From assembly GCF_900637195.1 (NCBI RefSeq), contig NZ_LR134356.1, positions 5,952,001 to 6,016,000 of the forward strand: a DNA stretch of 64,000 nucleotides, written 5' to 3'. The stretch is from Mycolicibacterium aurum. GTDB lineage: Bacteria > Actinomycetota > Actinomycetes > Mycobacteriales > Mycobacteriaceae. Within the stretch, counting starts at the first letter, position 1. Every line of letters starts with the position of its first letter. The notes under the pieces are model-generated. The model had not been told where the DNA came from. It saw only the letters and a list, made by a program, of their open reading frames with translations, and ran no database searches. The translations under genes were made by a program, and so were the position numbers. Below, one piece after another: positions 26,007 to 34,804 of the stretch.

Positions 26007-26573
26007 ATGAACCATCCGCACGGGCCCTCCGGGGACGGCTCCCCCGACCAGCAGCCCCGGCCGGGTTTCGCGACCTACCACTTCCCCCAGCCGGTCCCGC
26101 AGCCGCCGCCCAGCGGTGTCACCGGGATCATGGCGGTCGCCTTCGCCGGACTCGTCGCCGTCGCATGCCTGGGTGTCAGTCTTCTCGCCTTCCTCGGTCT
26201 GTTCGGCGTCAGCCTGCTCGACACCGACTCGAGAGTCCAGACCTCCGTCGGCATTTCCGGCTCGGTACTGCCCGTGCTGATCCTCGGAATCCTGCTGACC
26301 TTCGTGGCCGGGCTCCTTCTGGCCGCCGGAACCGTGAAACTTGCGCAGCGCAAGATGGCAGGTCGCCGTCTTGTCGTGGGTGGATGCGGGGTCACGATCG
26401 CGGCCAACCTCCTCAGCCTCGGGTACGCCGCGTCGGCGACGGGCCCTTACATCAGCGGCGCAACATTCGCGCTCCTGGGCCTCATCTTCCCGATGGCGAC
26501 GCTGGTGCTGGTGCTGGTGCCGTCCACCACCGCCTGGATCACCGCCAAACGTAAACCGACCAGCGCCTACTGA
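26007..26573 (+). CDS. Hypothetical four-helix membrane protein
   Basis: The 188-residue protein has a proline-rich N-terminal tail of about 36 residues and four hydrophobic segments (about residues 39-65, 85-110, 122-142 and 145-175). I recognise no family. It is divergent from rpsF and ends overlapping the 3' end of the GT87-like gene by seven bases. ATG 26007 follows GAGAGGGGTTGG. The Pro-rich tail resembles those of small mycobacterial envelope proteins. Confidence 0.6.
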   Translation: MNHPHGPSGDGSPDQQPRPGFATYHFPQPVPQPPPSGVTGIMAVAFAGLVAVACLGVSLLAFLGLFGVSLLDTDSRVQTSVGISGSVLPVLILGILLTFVAGLLLAAGTVKLAQRKMAGRRLVVGGCGVTIAANLLSLGYAASATGPYISGATFALLGLIFPMATLVLVLVPSTTAWITAKRKPTSAY

Positions 26574-28264
26574 CCCAGGCGTCCGATCAAGACGCCACGG
26601 TCGGGCTCCGCGGCGGTCACGATCCGGGGTCGTGGCCGCAGCCAGTCGGGCAGCCGACGCGGGAACGCATCGGGTGCGCGGTCGAAGACACCACCCGCCG
26701 GATCGTCCACACCGCCCTGCCGGACCAGGTCCAGATGCGGCCGGTAGATCTGGCGAATCACGAAGCCGCACAGGACGACCACCGCGATGTCCCGTAGCAG
26801 CACCGTCGCGGTGAACCACTGCTCGGGCAGGCCCATCTTCTGCTCGCCGAACAGATACAGCATCCGGGGCACCCAGACGAGCATGTCGACGGTCATCCAC
26901 GCCAGCAGAATTCGTCGATGCGGCAGCGCCAGCACCGCCAGCGGAACCAGCCACAGTGAGAACTGCGGGCTCCACACCTTGTTGGTCAACAGGAACGCCG
27001 CGACCACCAGGAACGCGATCTGCGCGACCCGCGGCCGCCGATTCGCCGTCAGCACGATGTACCCGATCGCGATGCAGCACGCCGCGAACAGCGCGGCGCT
27101 CACCGTGTTCAGTACGACGGGCGGCTCCCAGAACCCGAGATCCTGGTCGAAACCGGGCCACCCGGTGAACGACTTCACCACGTTGTAGATCGAATCCATG
27201 TCGTCGCCGCGGCGGGTGTTGAGCCGGAAGAACTCCGACCACCCGCGCGGGAACAACACCATGATCGGCAGGTTCACCACCAGCCATGCCACCACTGCGG
27301 CCGCCGCCGTCTTGCCGACCTCCCGCAGCCGGCCCGTGCGCACCGCCAGCAGCACCAGCGGGATGAGCAGCAGCAGCGGGTAGAGCTTCGCCGCCACCCC
27401 CAGACCGATCAGGACACCGGCCAGCACGGGTCTTCGCCGCGCCCACGCCAGCAGCGCACACGCCGCGAAAGCCGTTGCCAGAGCGTCGAAATTGGTGAAG
27501 ATCTGGAAGATCACAATGGGCGAGGCGGCCACCAGCGCGGCGTCCCAGATGCGGCGCGGCCCGGCCAGCATCGCCGTCGCCCACACGGTGGTCAACCACG
27601 CCAGCGCCAGACCCAGCGCGGCGATGTTGAAGAACATCACGACCTCGGCGATCACCGGCACCGCAACCAGCTTGGTCAGCGCGGAGTAGGTCTTGGCCAC
27701 CGTCATCGACAGGTACTGGTAGAGCCCGGTCAGGACCGGATACTCCATGTAGCGCACCGCGGGTTGACCGTCGTACTGGACGCGCGGCTTGCCCTCGGCG
27801 TCGGTTTCCACCCAGCTGGACTTGTACGGGAACTTGCCCAGGTTCAACAGCTCCGCGGTGTACAGCGGAACCGTGTCGGAGTAACACAACTCGTAGTAGG
27901 CGCGCTGGTTCTCCCAGTTGGCGACCCGCTGATCGGCAGTGCCGGTGCCGGTGGTCTGCAGGCACGCGGACTTCGTCGAGTAGCCCAGTGCCAGGAACAC
28001 CAGCGCGATGATGAGCATCACGCGCAGCGGGGTCATGAACCTGGTACGGCCGATCAGGGCGTGGCGGCCGACGGGGCCGCCGACGGTGCCCGACAGCGCC
28101 GCGCCGAGAGTGTCGGTGCGGCTCGGCATGTCCCGGGTGTCGAGGCTGCGCACATCTGCGGCGAGTCGAGCGGGCGATGTGCGCAGCCCGTCCTCACTGG
28201 CAATCTGGTTGGTCCGGTCGCTCCGGTCGTCGGCATGCCCGTCGTCGACGCCCGCCGCGCTCAC
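26567..28264 (-). CDS. GT87-like membrane glycosyltransferase (Rv0051 type)
   Basis: The 565-residue polytopic protein has about ten hydrophobic segments after a 75-residue polar head, a large loop (VRYMEYPVLTGLYQYLSMTV) and the pattern WARRRPVLAGVLIGLGVAAKLYPLLLL found in GT87/mannosyltransferase (PimE-like) proteins that use polyprenyl-phosphate mannose. In M. tuberculosis the homologue follows ponA1. GTG 28264 overlaps the ponA1 stop (GTGA), so the two are coupled. A role in mannosylating cell-wall glycans is inferred from the fold. Confidence 0.75.
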   Translation of the reverse strand: MSAAGVDDGHADDRSDRTNQIASEDGLRTSPARLAADVRSLDTRDMPSRTDTLGAALSGTVGGPVGRHALIGRTRFMTPLRVMLIIALVFLALGYSTKSACLQTTGTGTADQRVANWENQRAYYELCYSDTVPLYTAELLNLGKFPYKSSWVETDAEGKPRVQYDGQPAVRYMEYPVLTGLYQYLSMTVAKTYSALTKLVAVPVIAEVVMFFNIAALGLALAWLTTVWATAMLAGPRRIWDAALVAASPIVIFQIFTNFDALATAFAACALLAWARRRPVLAGVLIGLGVAAKLYPLLLLIPLVLLAVRTGRLREVGKTAAAAVVAWLVVNLPIMVLFPRGWSEFFRLNTRRGDDMDSIYNVVKSFTGWPGFDQDLGFWEPPVVLNTVSAALFAACCIAIGYIVLTANRRPRVAQIAFLVVAAFLLTNKVWSPQFSLWLVPLAVLALPHRRILLAWMTVDMLVWVPRMLYLFGEQKMGLPEQWFTATVLLRDIAVVVLCGFVIRQIYRPHLDLVRQGGVDDPAGGVFDRAPDAFPRRLPDWLRPRPRIVTAAEPDRGVLIGRLGQ

Positions 28265-30879
28265 GGAGGCGGCGGAGGACCGGGCGGCACCGGCGCACCG
28301 GGTACCACCGGGGCGCCGGGCGGCGGTGCGCCGGGAGGCACCGGGGCACCGGGCGCTCCCACGGGTGCCGGTTCAGCGCCGGGCACCGGAGGTGGCGTCG
28401 CGGGCACGGTGGTCGGCGGACCCCACGGAATCGTGATGCCCGGCGCGATCTCCAGCGTCGGCTGAATCACGGTCTCCGACGGCGGTGGCGGCGCGGTCGG
28501 TGACGGCGGTGGCGGCGGCGCCTGGGGCACCCCGGCGTAACCACCGATCTCCTCGGGCTTGGGGAACGTCTCGTTGTCGGTGCCGTCCAGCGCACCGTCC
28601 ATCGTGGCCTTCCAGATCTGGCCAGGCAGACCCGAGCCGTAGACCGCCCCACCGGATTCGTTCACCAGCGGCTGGGTGCCGTCGGTGGTGCCCACCCAGA
28701 CCGCCGTGGACAGCGACGGCGTGAAGCCGACCATCCACGCGTCCCGGTTGTCGCCGGTATCGCCGAGCTGATTGGTGCCGGTCTTGGCGGCCGACGGGCG
28801 GCCACCCGCCAGCGACCTGCCCGAGTAGCCGGCGATCGGCTGCATCGCGGCGATGACGTTGTCGGCCACCTTCTTGTCGATGCGCTGCTCGCCGCTGCCG
28901 TCCTCCTGCGTCGCGTCGAAGAGGACATCGCCCTCGGCGTTGACGACCTTCTGCACGAAATGCGGCTTGTGATAGGTGCCCGACGCGGCGATCGTCGCGT
29001 ACGCCGACGCCATGTCCAGCACGCGGGACTGGTACTGCCCCAGCACGATCCCGTTGTTCGGCGGCCCGCCCTGGCCGTCCTCGGACAGCGTGTGTTCCAC
29101 CCCGGGGATGCTCTCGGCGATACCCGCCTGGTGTGCCGCGTCGGCGACGTCCTGCGGCCCGTTCTTGAGCTGCAGCATCAACCGGTAATAGCTGGTGTTC
29201 AGTGACCGCTTCAACGCCTCGGCGATGTTGCAGGTACCGCAACTTCCGCCCTCGACGTTGGAGATCTTGATGCCGTTGACCTCGACCGGTGAGCTGTCGA
29301 CCTGGTAGCCCAGGCCCATCCCCTGCTGCAGTGCCGCGACGAGCGCGAACACCTTGAACGACGACCCTGTGGGCAACCCCGCCTGGGCGAAGTCGAATCC
29401 GTTGGCGTCCGAGCCGCCGTAGTAGGCCTTGACGCCGCCGGTCTTCGGGTCGATCGAGACCACCGCGGTGCGCATGTCGGGCTGCTGACCGTCCATGTAC
29501 TCCTCGACCGCATCGAGTGCCGCGGCCTGCGCCTTGGGATCGATCGTCGTGGTGATCTGCAGGCCCTCGGTGTTGAGCGCCTGCTCGCTGATGTTGAAGA
29601 TCTCGAGCAGCTCATTGACGACCTGGCGCTCGATGAGGCCGTTGGGGCCGGTGGTCTGGTTCTGCGTACCCGCCGCATCTGGCGGAATCGTCGGCGGAAA
29701 CACCTGCGCGGCGCGGTCGGTCGCCGACAGCGCACCGATGTCGACCATTCCGTCGAGCACCCAGTTCCACCGCACCGCAGCCCCGTCGGGGTCGACGGCG
29801 GGATCGAGCCCCGACGGCCGCTGGATCAGCGCCGCCAACAGTGCGCCTTCGGCGACGGTGAGCTGTTCGACCGGTTTGTTGAAGTACGCCTGTGACGCGG
29901 CTGCCACGCCGTAGGCGCCGCGTCCGAAGTAGATGATGTTCAGGTAGGACTCCAGCACCTGGTCCTTGGACCATTCGCTGGACATCTTGGTGGAGATCAC
30001 CAGTTCCTTGGCCTTGCGGATCACCCCGCCGAGACCCGACCGCGCGTCGCCGACGAGGGCGTTCTTCACGTACTGCTGCGTGATGGTCGAACCGCCCTGC
30101 AGGTCACCACCGAAGATGTTGTTCTTGAACGCGCGCAGGAACCCGGTGAACGAGAACCCCGGGTTGGAGTAGAAGTCCCTGTCCTCGGCGGCCATCACCG
30201 CGTCGCGGACGTGCACCGGGATCTGATCGATCTTGACGTCGATCCGGTTACCTTCCGGCGGAACGATTCTCGCGATCTCGCTGCCGTCGCTGGCAAGGAT
30301 GGTCGACACCTGCGCGGTGCGGACGTCGCCGGGCTTGGGGACGTCGACGATCATGTACGCCATCCCGAACGTCAGCAGCGGGAGCACGATGAGCGCCACC
30401 GCGGCCACGGCGGCACCGCGCCGCACCCACTTCCAGTTGATCTGCTCGCGGATGGTGCGCTTCGGCCCGGTCGGTCCGCCACCGGTGGGTCCGCCGCCCG
30501 GTCCGCGTGGGGGCGGTGGCTGCTTGGGCGGGCCCGGGTTGGGCGGGCCCGGGTTGCCCGGACGTTGGCTGCCTCGCTCGTGCCGCCCGCGTCCGCCCAG
30601 TGCCCGTGAGACGTCGTCGATCGGGTCCCGCAGGTGCGGCGGCACCCCGTCGCGCACCGGCGGCAACACCGCGGTGTGCCGGTCGTCCGGCGGCACCGGA
30701 CGCGGCCCGCCCGGTCCTCCCGGGCTCGGGGCCGGTGGCCGATGACGGCCACTGTCGCCGGGACGGCGCCCGGCGGGGTCAGGTCGGTTCTGGGGATTTC
30801 GCGCGCCCATGCTCTCGGCTGCCTTCTGCCCGTCGCGGGCGTCGTCGGCTGACCGGTCGTGGCGCCCGTCGCTATTCAC
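28261..30879 (-). CDS. ponA1: Bifunctional penicillin-binding protein PonA1
   Basis: The 872-residue class A PBP makes peptidoglycan. It has a disordered proline-rich cytoplasmic tail (1-160), one membrane helix (about 170-190), a GT51 glycosyltransferase domain (EDRDFYSNPGFSFTG near 230, GGSTITQQYVKN), and a transpeptidase domain with SSFK near 503, SLN near 561 and KTGT near 698. A proline/alanine-rich extracellular tail (about 790-872) follows. The GTG start at 30879 overlaps the upstream DUF5318 gene by eight bases; the stop overlaps the GT87-like gene. The order matches M. tuberculosis Rv0049-Rv0051. Confidence 0.95.
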   Translation of the reverse strand: MNSDGRHDRSADDARDGQKAAESMGARNPQNRPDPAGRRPGDSGRHRPPAPSPGGPGGPRPVPPDDRHTAVLPPVRDGVPPHLRDPIDDVSRALGGRGRHERGSQRPGNPGPPNPGPPKQPPPPRGPGGGPTGGGPTGPKRTIREQINWKWVRRGAAVAAVALIVLPLLTFGMAYMIVDVPKPGDVRTAQVSTILASDGSEIARIVPPEGNRIDVKIDQIPVHVRDAVMAAEDRDFYSNPGFSFTGFLRAFKNNIFGGDLQGGSTITQQYVKNALVGDARSGLGGVIRKAKELVISTKMSSEWSKDQVLESYLNIIYFGRGAYGVAAASQAYFNKPVEQLTVAEGALLAALIQRPSGLDPAVDPDGAAVRWNWVLDGMVDIGALSATDRAAQVFPPTIPPDAAGTQNQTTGPNGLIERQVVNELLEIFNISEQALNTEGLQITTTIDPKAQAAALDAVEEYMDGQQPDMRTAVVSIDPKTGGVKAYYGGSDANGFDFAQAGLPTGSSFKVFALVAALQQGMGLGYQVDSSPVEVNGIKISNVEGGSCGTCNIAEALKRSLNTSYYRLMLQLKNGPQDVADAAHQAGIAESIPGVEHTLSEDGQGGPPNNGIVLGQYQSRVLDMASAYATIAASGTYHKPHFVQKVVNAEGDVLFDATQEDGSGEQRIDKKVADNVIAAMQPIAGYSGRSLAGGRPSAAKTGTNQLGDTGDNRDAWMVGFTPSLSTAVWVGTTDGTQPLVNESGGAVYGSGLPGQIWKATMDGALDGTDNETFPKPEEIGGYAGVPQAPPPPPSPTAPPPPSETVIQPTLEIAPGITIPWGPPTTVPATPPPVPGAEPAPVGAPGAPVPPGAPPPGAPVVPGAPVPPGPPPPP

Positions 30880-31306
30880 TGGCCGTCCGCGCAGTACCGC
30901 GCGCGGTCTGGGTGCGGCGCGGCCCGCGAGACCCCTTCGGGGGCGGGACCGCTCCGAGCACGTAGGACTTGACCAGATGGTTCCAGCTGCACGTGCGACA
31001 TACCTCCACCACGTGTACCGAGAATTCGTCGTACTTGGTGGCCAGCAGGACCAGCTCCTCTGCGGTTCGCGCGGATCCCGACACCGCGCCGAGGTGGTCG
31101 CCGAACACCCACGACACCAGCGTCAGTTGTTCTTTCCGGCAGATCGGGCACATCACCGAGCTGGGCTTGCCGTGGAATTTTGCCGCCCTCAGCAAGTACG
31201 GGTTGGCGTCGCACACCTCCGAGACGCCGGTGCGTCCCGAGTAGACCTCGGCCAGCAGGGACCGCCGCCGAAGGGCGTAATCCACCACCTGTCGCTGCAA
31301 TCGCAC
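30872..31306 (-). CDS. DUF5318 protein with CxxC pairs (Rv0049 type)
   Basis: The 144-residue protein begins at GTG 31306 (VRLQRQVVDYALRRRSLLAE). It contains VMCPICRKEQLTLVSWVFG and VVEVCRTCSWNHLV, two Cys-x-x-Cys pairs that probably bind zinc. This is the conserved mycobacterial DUF5318 protein located just before ponA1. The function is unknown; coupling to ponA1 through an eight-base overlap suggests a cell-wall link. Confidence 0.8.
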   Translation of the reverse strand: MRLQRQVVDYALRRRSLLAEVYSGRTGVSEVCDANPYLLRAAKFHGKPSSVMCPICRKEQLTLVSWVFGDHLGAVSGSARTAEELVLLATKYDEFSVHVVEVCRTCSWNHLVKSYVLGAVPPPKGSRGPRRTQTARGTARTASE

Positions 31307-31428
31307 GAGGACCAGAGTACGTCGGCCCTTGGGGCACCGAGGCTCGACGTGCGTCCCGAGATCGCAACGACGGGAATCTGCGTGCCGCCGGAATCCGGTC
31401 TGGCCTGCGCCGTCGCGGGGCGAACTCT

Positions 31429-31434
31429 TACGAT
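31429..31434 (+). promoter_or_regulatory. -10 box TACGAT, leaderless-type promoter
   Basis: TACGAT lies seven bases before GTG 31442. The spacing implies transcription starting at the start codon and decides that start over the ATG at 31478. Confidence 0.55.
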
Positions 31435-31441
31435 CTTGAAC

Positions 31442-32317
31442 GTGGCCACGGGCAGCACGGGACGACGCACGTCGTGGATGCGGGCAAAAGACAGTGACCG
31501 CAACGACACCTGCCAGATCCTCGACGCCGCCCTGGCCGAGGGACAGCTGTCGATGGCCGAGCACGGCGAGCGGGTCAAGACCGCCACCACCGCCTCGACG
31601 CTGGGGCAGCTCCAAGACCTGGTGTCGGATCTGCAGTCCAAAGAGTCGGCGACACCGGTGATCACCAAGGTCATCAACCGACGCACCCCCGGCACCGGCG
31701 GAGGCTGGGCGATCAAGGCGGCCATGGCCGGTGTGCTCGTCGTTCTCGGCATCGCGATCGGCTGGGGTCTCTACGGCAACTCCTCGTCCCCGCTCAGCTT
31801 CGAGACCGACCCGGGCGCCAAGGACGACGGAATTCCCGCGACCGTGCTCACCCCGCCGAGGCAACTGCAATCACTCGGCGGCTTCACCGGACTGTTCGAG
31901 CAGATGCGCAAGAAGTTCGGCAGCACGATGGGCTACGAGCTGGACATCCACGAGGACATGGCCTACCTGGACCGCCCGGATCCGCAGGACAACCGCCGCA
32001 GCCTCACCTACTACTACCGCGGCGGCTGGGGTGACCCGAGCGGCTCACCATCGGCCGTCAGCGCCGACGAGCGCTTGGTGGACCTGGCGGCGTTCGACTA
32101 CGAGAAGACCCTCGGCATCCTGCGGGGTGCGCCGGAGACCGTCGGGATGGACCGTGCCGACATCACCGACACCTGGTTGCGGATCGAAGCCGGTGAGGAT
32201 CCGGGCACACCGGACGCTGTGACCGTCGAGATCATCGTGAGCAGCGACTTCGGCAACGGACGCATCGAGCTGTACCCGGACGGGAGCACCAAGGCCATCT
32301 GGCCCGCCAACCGCTGA
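31442..32317 (+). CDS. DUF1707 membrane-anchored protein (Rv0048c type)
   Basis: The 291-residue protein has an N-terminal DUF1707 domain (MRAKDSDRNDTCQILDAALA to LGQLQDLVSDLQ, residues about 13-60), a helix (about 85-105, AAMAGVLVVLGIAIGWGLYG), and an extracytoplasmic domain with ELDIHEDMAYLDRPDP and DTWLRIEAGED. DUF1707 is found in many actinobacterial envelope proteins. GTG 31442 sits seven bases after TACGAT. It is divergent from the DUF5318-ponA1 genes and followed by the PadR gene. Confidence 0.75.
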   Translation: MATGSTGRRTSWMRAKDSDRNDTCQILDAALAEGQLSMAEHGERVKTATTASTLGQLQDLVSDLQSKESATPVITKVINRRTPGTGGGWAIKAAMAGVLVVLGIAIGWGLYGNSSSPLSFETDPGAKDDGIPATVLTPPRQLQSLGGFTGLFEQMRKKFGSTMGYELDIHEDMAYLDRPDPQDNRRSLTYYYRGGWGDPSGSPSAVSADERLVDLAAFDYEKTLGILRGAPETVGMDRADITDTWLRIEAGEDPGTPDAVTVEIIVSSDFGNGRIELYPDGSTKAIWPANR

Positions 32318-32363
32318 ACCACACTGACAGCGTTCTCTCAGAGCACCCATGTGGCGCTCAATA

Positions 32364-32376
32364 TATCGGCGCGATA
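32364..32376. promoter_or_regulatory. PadR-type dyad TATCGGCGCGATA
   Basis: TATCG (32364-32368), GCG, CGATA (32372-32376) forms a perfect dyad 67 bases before the PadR start, the expected site for autoregulation. Confidence 0.5.
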
Positions 32377-32443
32377 CAGTTGCGCGAGGTGTTGAGCCGT
32401 CGTAACGGCGCAGACGTGGACGTCATCGGAAGGAGGTGCCCGG

Positions 32444-32989
32444 ATGCTTGAGCTCGCCATCCTGGGGCTGCTCCAGGAATCGCCGATGCACGGCTACGAG
32501 CTCCGCAAGCGGCTGACGGGGCTTTTGGGGGCGTTCCGCGCCTTTTCCTACGGCTCGCTGTATCCGGCGTTGCGGCGGATGCAGACCGACGGACTGATCG
32601 TCGAGGATGCCGCCCCCGAGGGCTCGGTGAAGGTGCGACGCGCTCGGCGGGTGTACCAGCTCACCGAGTCCGGCAAGCAGCGCTTCACCGAGTTGGTGGC
32701 CGACACCGGTCCCCAGAACTTCTCCGACGACGGCTTCGGGGTGCACCTCGCGTTCTTCAACCGGACCCCTGCGGAGGCCCGGATGCGGATCCTGGAGGGC
32801 CGTCGCCGCCAGGTGGAGGAGCGTCGCGAAGGTCTGCGCGAAGCAGTGGCACGGGCCAGCAACTCACTCGATCGATACACCAAGCAGCTCCACCAGCTGG
32901 GGCTGGAATCCAGTGAGCGCGAAGTGAATTGGCTCAACGAGTTGATCGCAGCGGAGAAGTCGGCGCAGGGCCGCGCCGAACAGACGTGA
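32444..32989 (+). CDS. PadR-family transcriptional regulator (Rv0047c type)
   Basis: The 181-residue protein has a PadR winged helix (MLELAILGLLQESPMHGYEL, YGSLYPALRRMQTDGLI, YQLTESGKQRF) and a C-terminal coiled-coil dimerisation half (about 95-170). ATG 32444 follows GGAGG closely (aaggaggtgcccgg). It is the gene immediately before ino1 (70 bases), as in M. tuberculosis, so it may control inositol synthesis; that link is inferred. Confidence 0.88.
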   Translation: MLELAILGLLQESPMHGYELRKRLTGLLGAFRAFSYGSLYPALRRMQTDGLIVEDAAPEGSVKVRRARRVYQLTESGKQRFTELVADTGPQNFSDDGFGVHLAFFNRTPAEARMRILEGRRRQVEERREGLREAVARASNSLDRYTKQLHQLGLESSEREVNWLNELIAAEKSAQGRAEQT

Positions 32990-33059
32990 GAAGCCGCTCC
33001 CTTGGAGCACACCGTAATTCCCAAACAGGCAGTGAAGTAGGACAGAGGAGAGAGCCGTC

Positions 33060-34148
33060 ATGACCGAAAGTTTTGACGTCCGGGTCGCGATCGTCGGCGT
33101 GGGCAACTGCGCGTCCTCGCTCGTACAGGGCGTGCAGTACTACAAGGACGCGGACGAGAACGCCACCGTTCCCGGCCTGATGCACGTCAAGCTGGGCCGG
33201 TACCACGTCCGCGACGTCAAGTTCGTCGCCGCGTTCGACGTGGACGCCAAGAAGGTCGGCTTCGACCTCTCCGAGGCCATCTTCGCCTCCGAGAACAACA
33301 CCATCAAGATCGCCGACGTGCCGCCGACCGACGTGACGGTGCAGCGCGGCCCGACGCTCGACGGCATCGGCAAGTACTACGCCGAGACCATCGAGGTGTC
33401 CGACTCCGATCCGGTCGACGTCGTGAAGGTGCTCAAGGACGCGAACGTCGACGTGCTGGTGTCCTACCTGCCCGTCGGCTCCGATGAGGCCGACAAGTTC
33501 TACGCCCAGTGCGCCATCGACGCCGGCGTGGCATTCGTCAACGCGCTCCCGGTGTTCATCGCCTCCGATCCCGAGTGGGCCAAGAAGTTCGAAGACGCCG
33601 GCGTCCCGATCGTCGGCGACGACATCAAGAGCCAGGTCGGCGCCACCATCACCCACCGCGTGATGGCCAAGCTGTTCGAGGACCGCGGCGTCACGCTGGA
33701 CCGCACCTACCAGCTCAACGTCGGCGGCAACATGGACTTCAAGAACATGCTGGAGCGCGACCGTCTGCAGTCCAAGAAGGTCTCCAAGACCCAGGCCGTG
33801 ACGTCCAACCTCACTGGCTCGCTGGCCGACAAGATCGAGGACAGGAACGTTCACATCGGCCCGTCCGACCACGTCGCGTGGCTCGACGACCGCAAGTGGG
33901 CGTACGTCCGCCTCGAAGGCCGCGCCTTCGGTGACGTGCCGCTGAACCTGGAGTACAAGCTCGAGGTGTGGGACTCGCCGAACTCGGCGGGCATCATCAT
34001 CGATGCCGTGCGTGCGGCCAAGATCGCCAAGGATCGCGGTATCGGCGGACCGATCGAGGCCGCGTCGGCCTACCTGATGAAGAGCCCGCCCAAGCAGCTC
34101 GCCGACGACATCGCCCGCGTGCAGCTGGAGAAGTTCATCGAAGGCTAG
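33060..34148 (+). CDS. ino1: Inositol-3-phosphate synthase
   Basis: The 362-residue actinobacterial-type enzyme converts glucose-6-phosphate to inositol-3-phosphate with NAD+, the first step toward phosphatidylinositol, PIMs and mycothiol. It has the nucleotide-binding start [20 protein letters not shown], the [13 protein letters not shown] segment, KSKVSKTQ-type lysines ([10 protein letters not shown]) and the C-terminal [11 protein letters not shown]. The length is the short mycobacterial form (about 360-367). ATG 33060 follows AGGAGAGAG. A long hairpin follows the stop. Confidence 0.97.
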   Translation: MTESFDVRVAIVGVGNCASSLVQGVQYYKDADENATVPGLMHVKLGRYHVRDVKFVAAFDVDAKKVGFDLSEAIFASENNTIKIADVPPTDVTVQRGPTLDGIGKYYAETIEVSDSDPVDVVKVLKDANVDVLVSYLPVGSDEADKFYAQCAIDAGVAFVNALPVFIASDPEWAKKFEDAGVPIVGDDIKSQVGATITHRVMAKLFEDRGVTLDRTYQLNVGGNMDFKNMLERDRLQSKKVSKTQAVTSNLTGSLADKIEDRNVHIGPSDHVAWLDDRKWAYVRLEGRAFGDVPLNLEYKLEVWDSPNSAGIIIDAVRAAKIAKDRGIGGPIEAASAYLMKSPPKQLADDIARVQLEKFIEG

Positions 34149-34168
34149 TTTCTGCTTTCCCGCCGAGA

Positions 34169-34214
34169 GTGCGGGGAGAGCGCGTTTCTTCGTGACATCG
34201 CGATCTCCCCGCAC
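34169..34214 (+). terminator. Hairpin after ino1
   Basis: GTGCGGGGAGA (34169-34179) pairs perfectly with TCTCCCCGCAC (34204-34214), with a 24-base loop that can itself fold. It lies 20 bases past the ino1 stop. There is no T-run, so it may act as a Rho-dependent or stabilising structure. Confidence 0.55.
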
Positions 34215-34237
34215 TGTCGCGTTGACGCAACGACGGA

Positions 34238-34774
34238 TTGGCGGTAGCGGTGGACGACCTGATACTCGACCACGAGATCGTCGACGACGTGCTCGAGGGC
34301 TTTGGTGACGCGCTGGGCGCCGACACGATCCGCTACCGCAACCACGTCTACCGGGGCTTGAACTACCAGCGAAAGCTGCTCACCACCAACGCCATTCCCG
34401 ACGAAGTAGCCGTTGCCTGGGCACTGCACGACATGGGGCTGTGGACCTCCGGCTGGGACTACATCCCGCCCTCGATGAAGCACCTCGCAGAGTTGGCTCC
34501 CAGGTACGGACTTCGCCAGGTGGATCGCGCACTGCACATGGTGGAGCAGCACCACAAGGTCCGGCGATGCCAGGACGAGTGGGTGGAAACCTTCCGGATC
34601 GCCGATCGCATCGACGTCGCGAGAGGACACCTGCGCAGCGGACTGACGCGTACTGACATCCGGTCAGTGGTAAAAGCCTTTCCCTACAACGGATTCCACG
34701 GACTACTGGTTCGCAACGGCGCTCGATGGGCAGCGACACACCCGCTGAGACCACTCCCGATGCTGCGATGGTGA
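34238..34774 (+). CDS. HD-domain-like protein
   Basis: The 178-residue protein has DLILDHEIVDDVLEGFGDAL, then ALHDMGLWTSGWDYIPPS, MVEQHHKVRRCQDEW and DRIDVARGHLRSGL. The HD doublet with flanking His and Asp residues fits a small HD-type metal phosphohydrolase seen in mycobacteria. The start is uncertain between TTG 34238 and GTG 34250. It follows ino1 by 89 bases across a hairpin. The substrate is unknown. Confidence 0.6.
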   Translation: MAVAVDDLILDHEIVDDVLEGFGDALGADTIRYRNHVYRGLNYQRKLLTTNAIPDEVAVAWALHDMGLWTSGWDYIPPSMKHLAELAPRYGLRQVDRALHMVEQHHKVRRCQDEWVETFRIADRIDVARGHLRSGLTRTDIRSVVKAFPYNGFHGLLVRNGARWAATHPLRPLPMLRW

Positions 34775-34804
34775 CTGCCCGGTGAGGTACTACTTGTCCC
34801 GCCG

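Noticed and set aside
25980-27965. 661-codon minus-strand frame across the GT87-like gene
   Set aside because: Different frame from the recognised transporter-like gene, repetitive Arg/Gly content.
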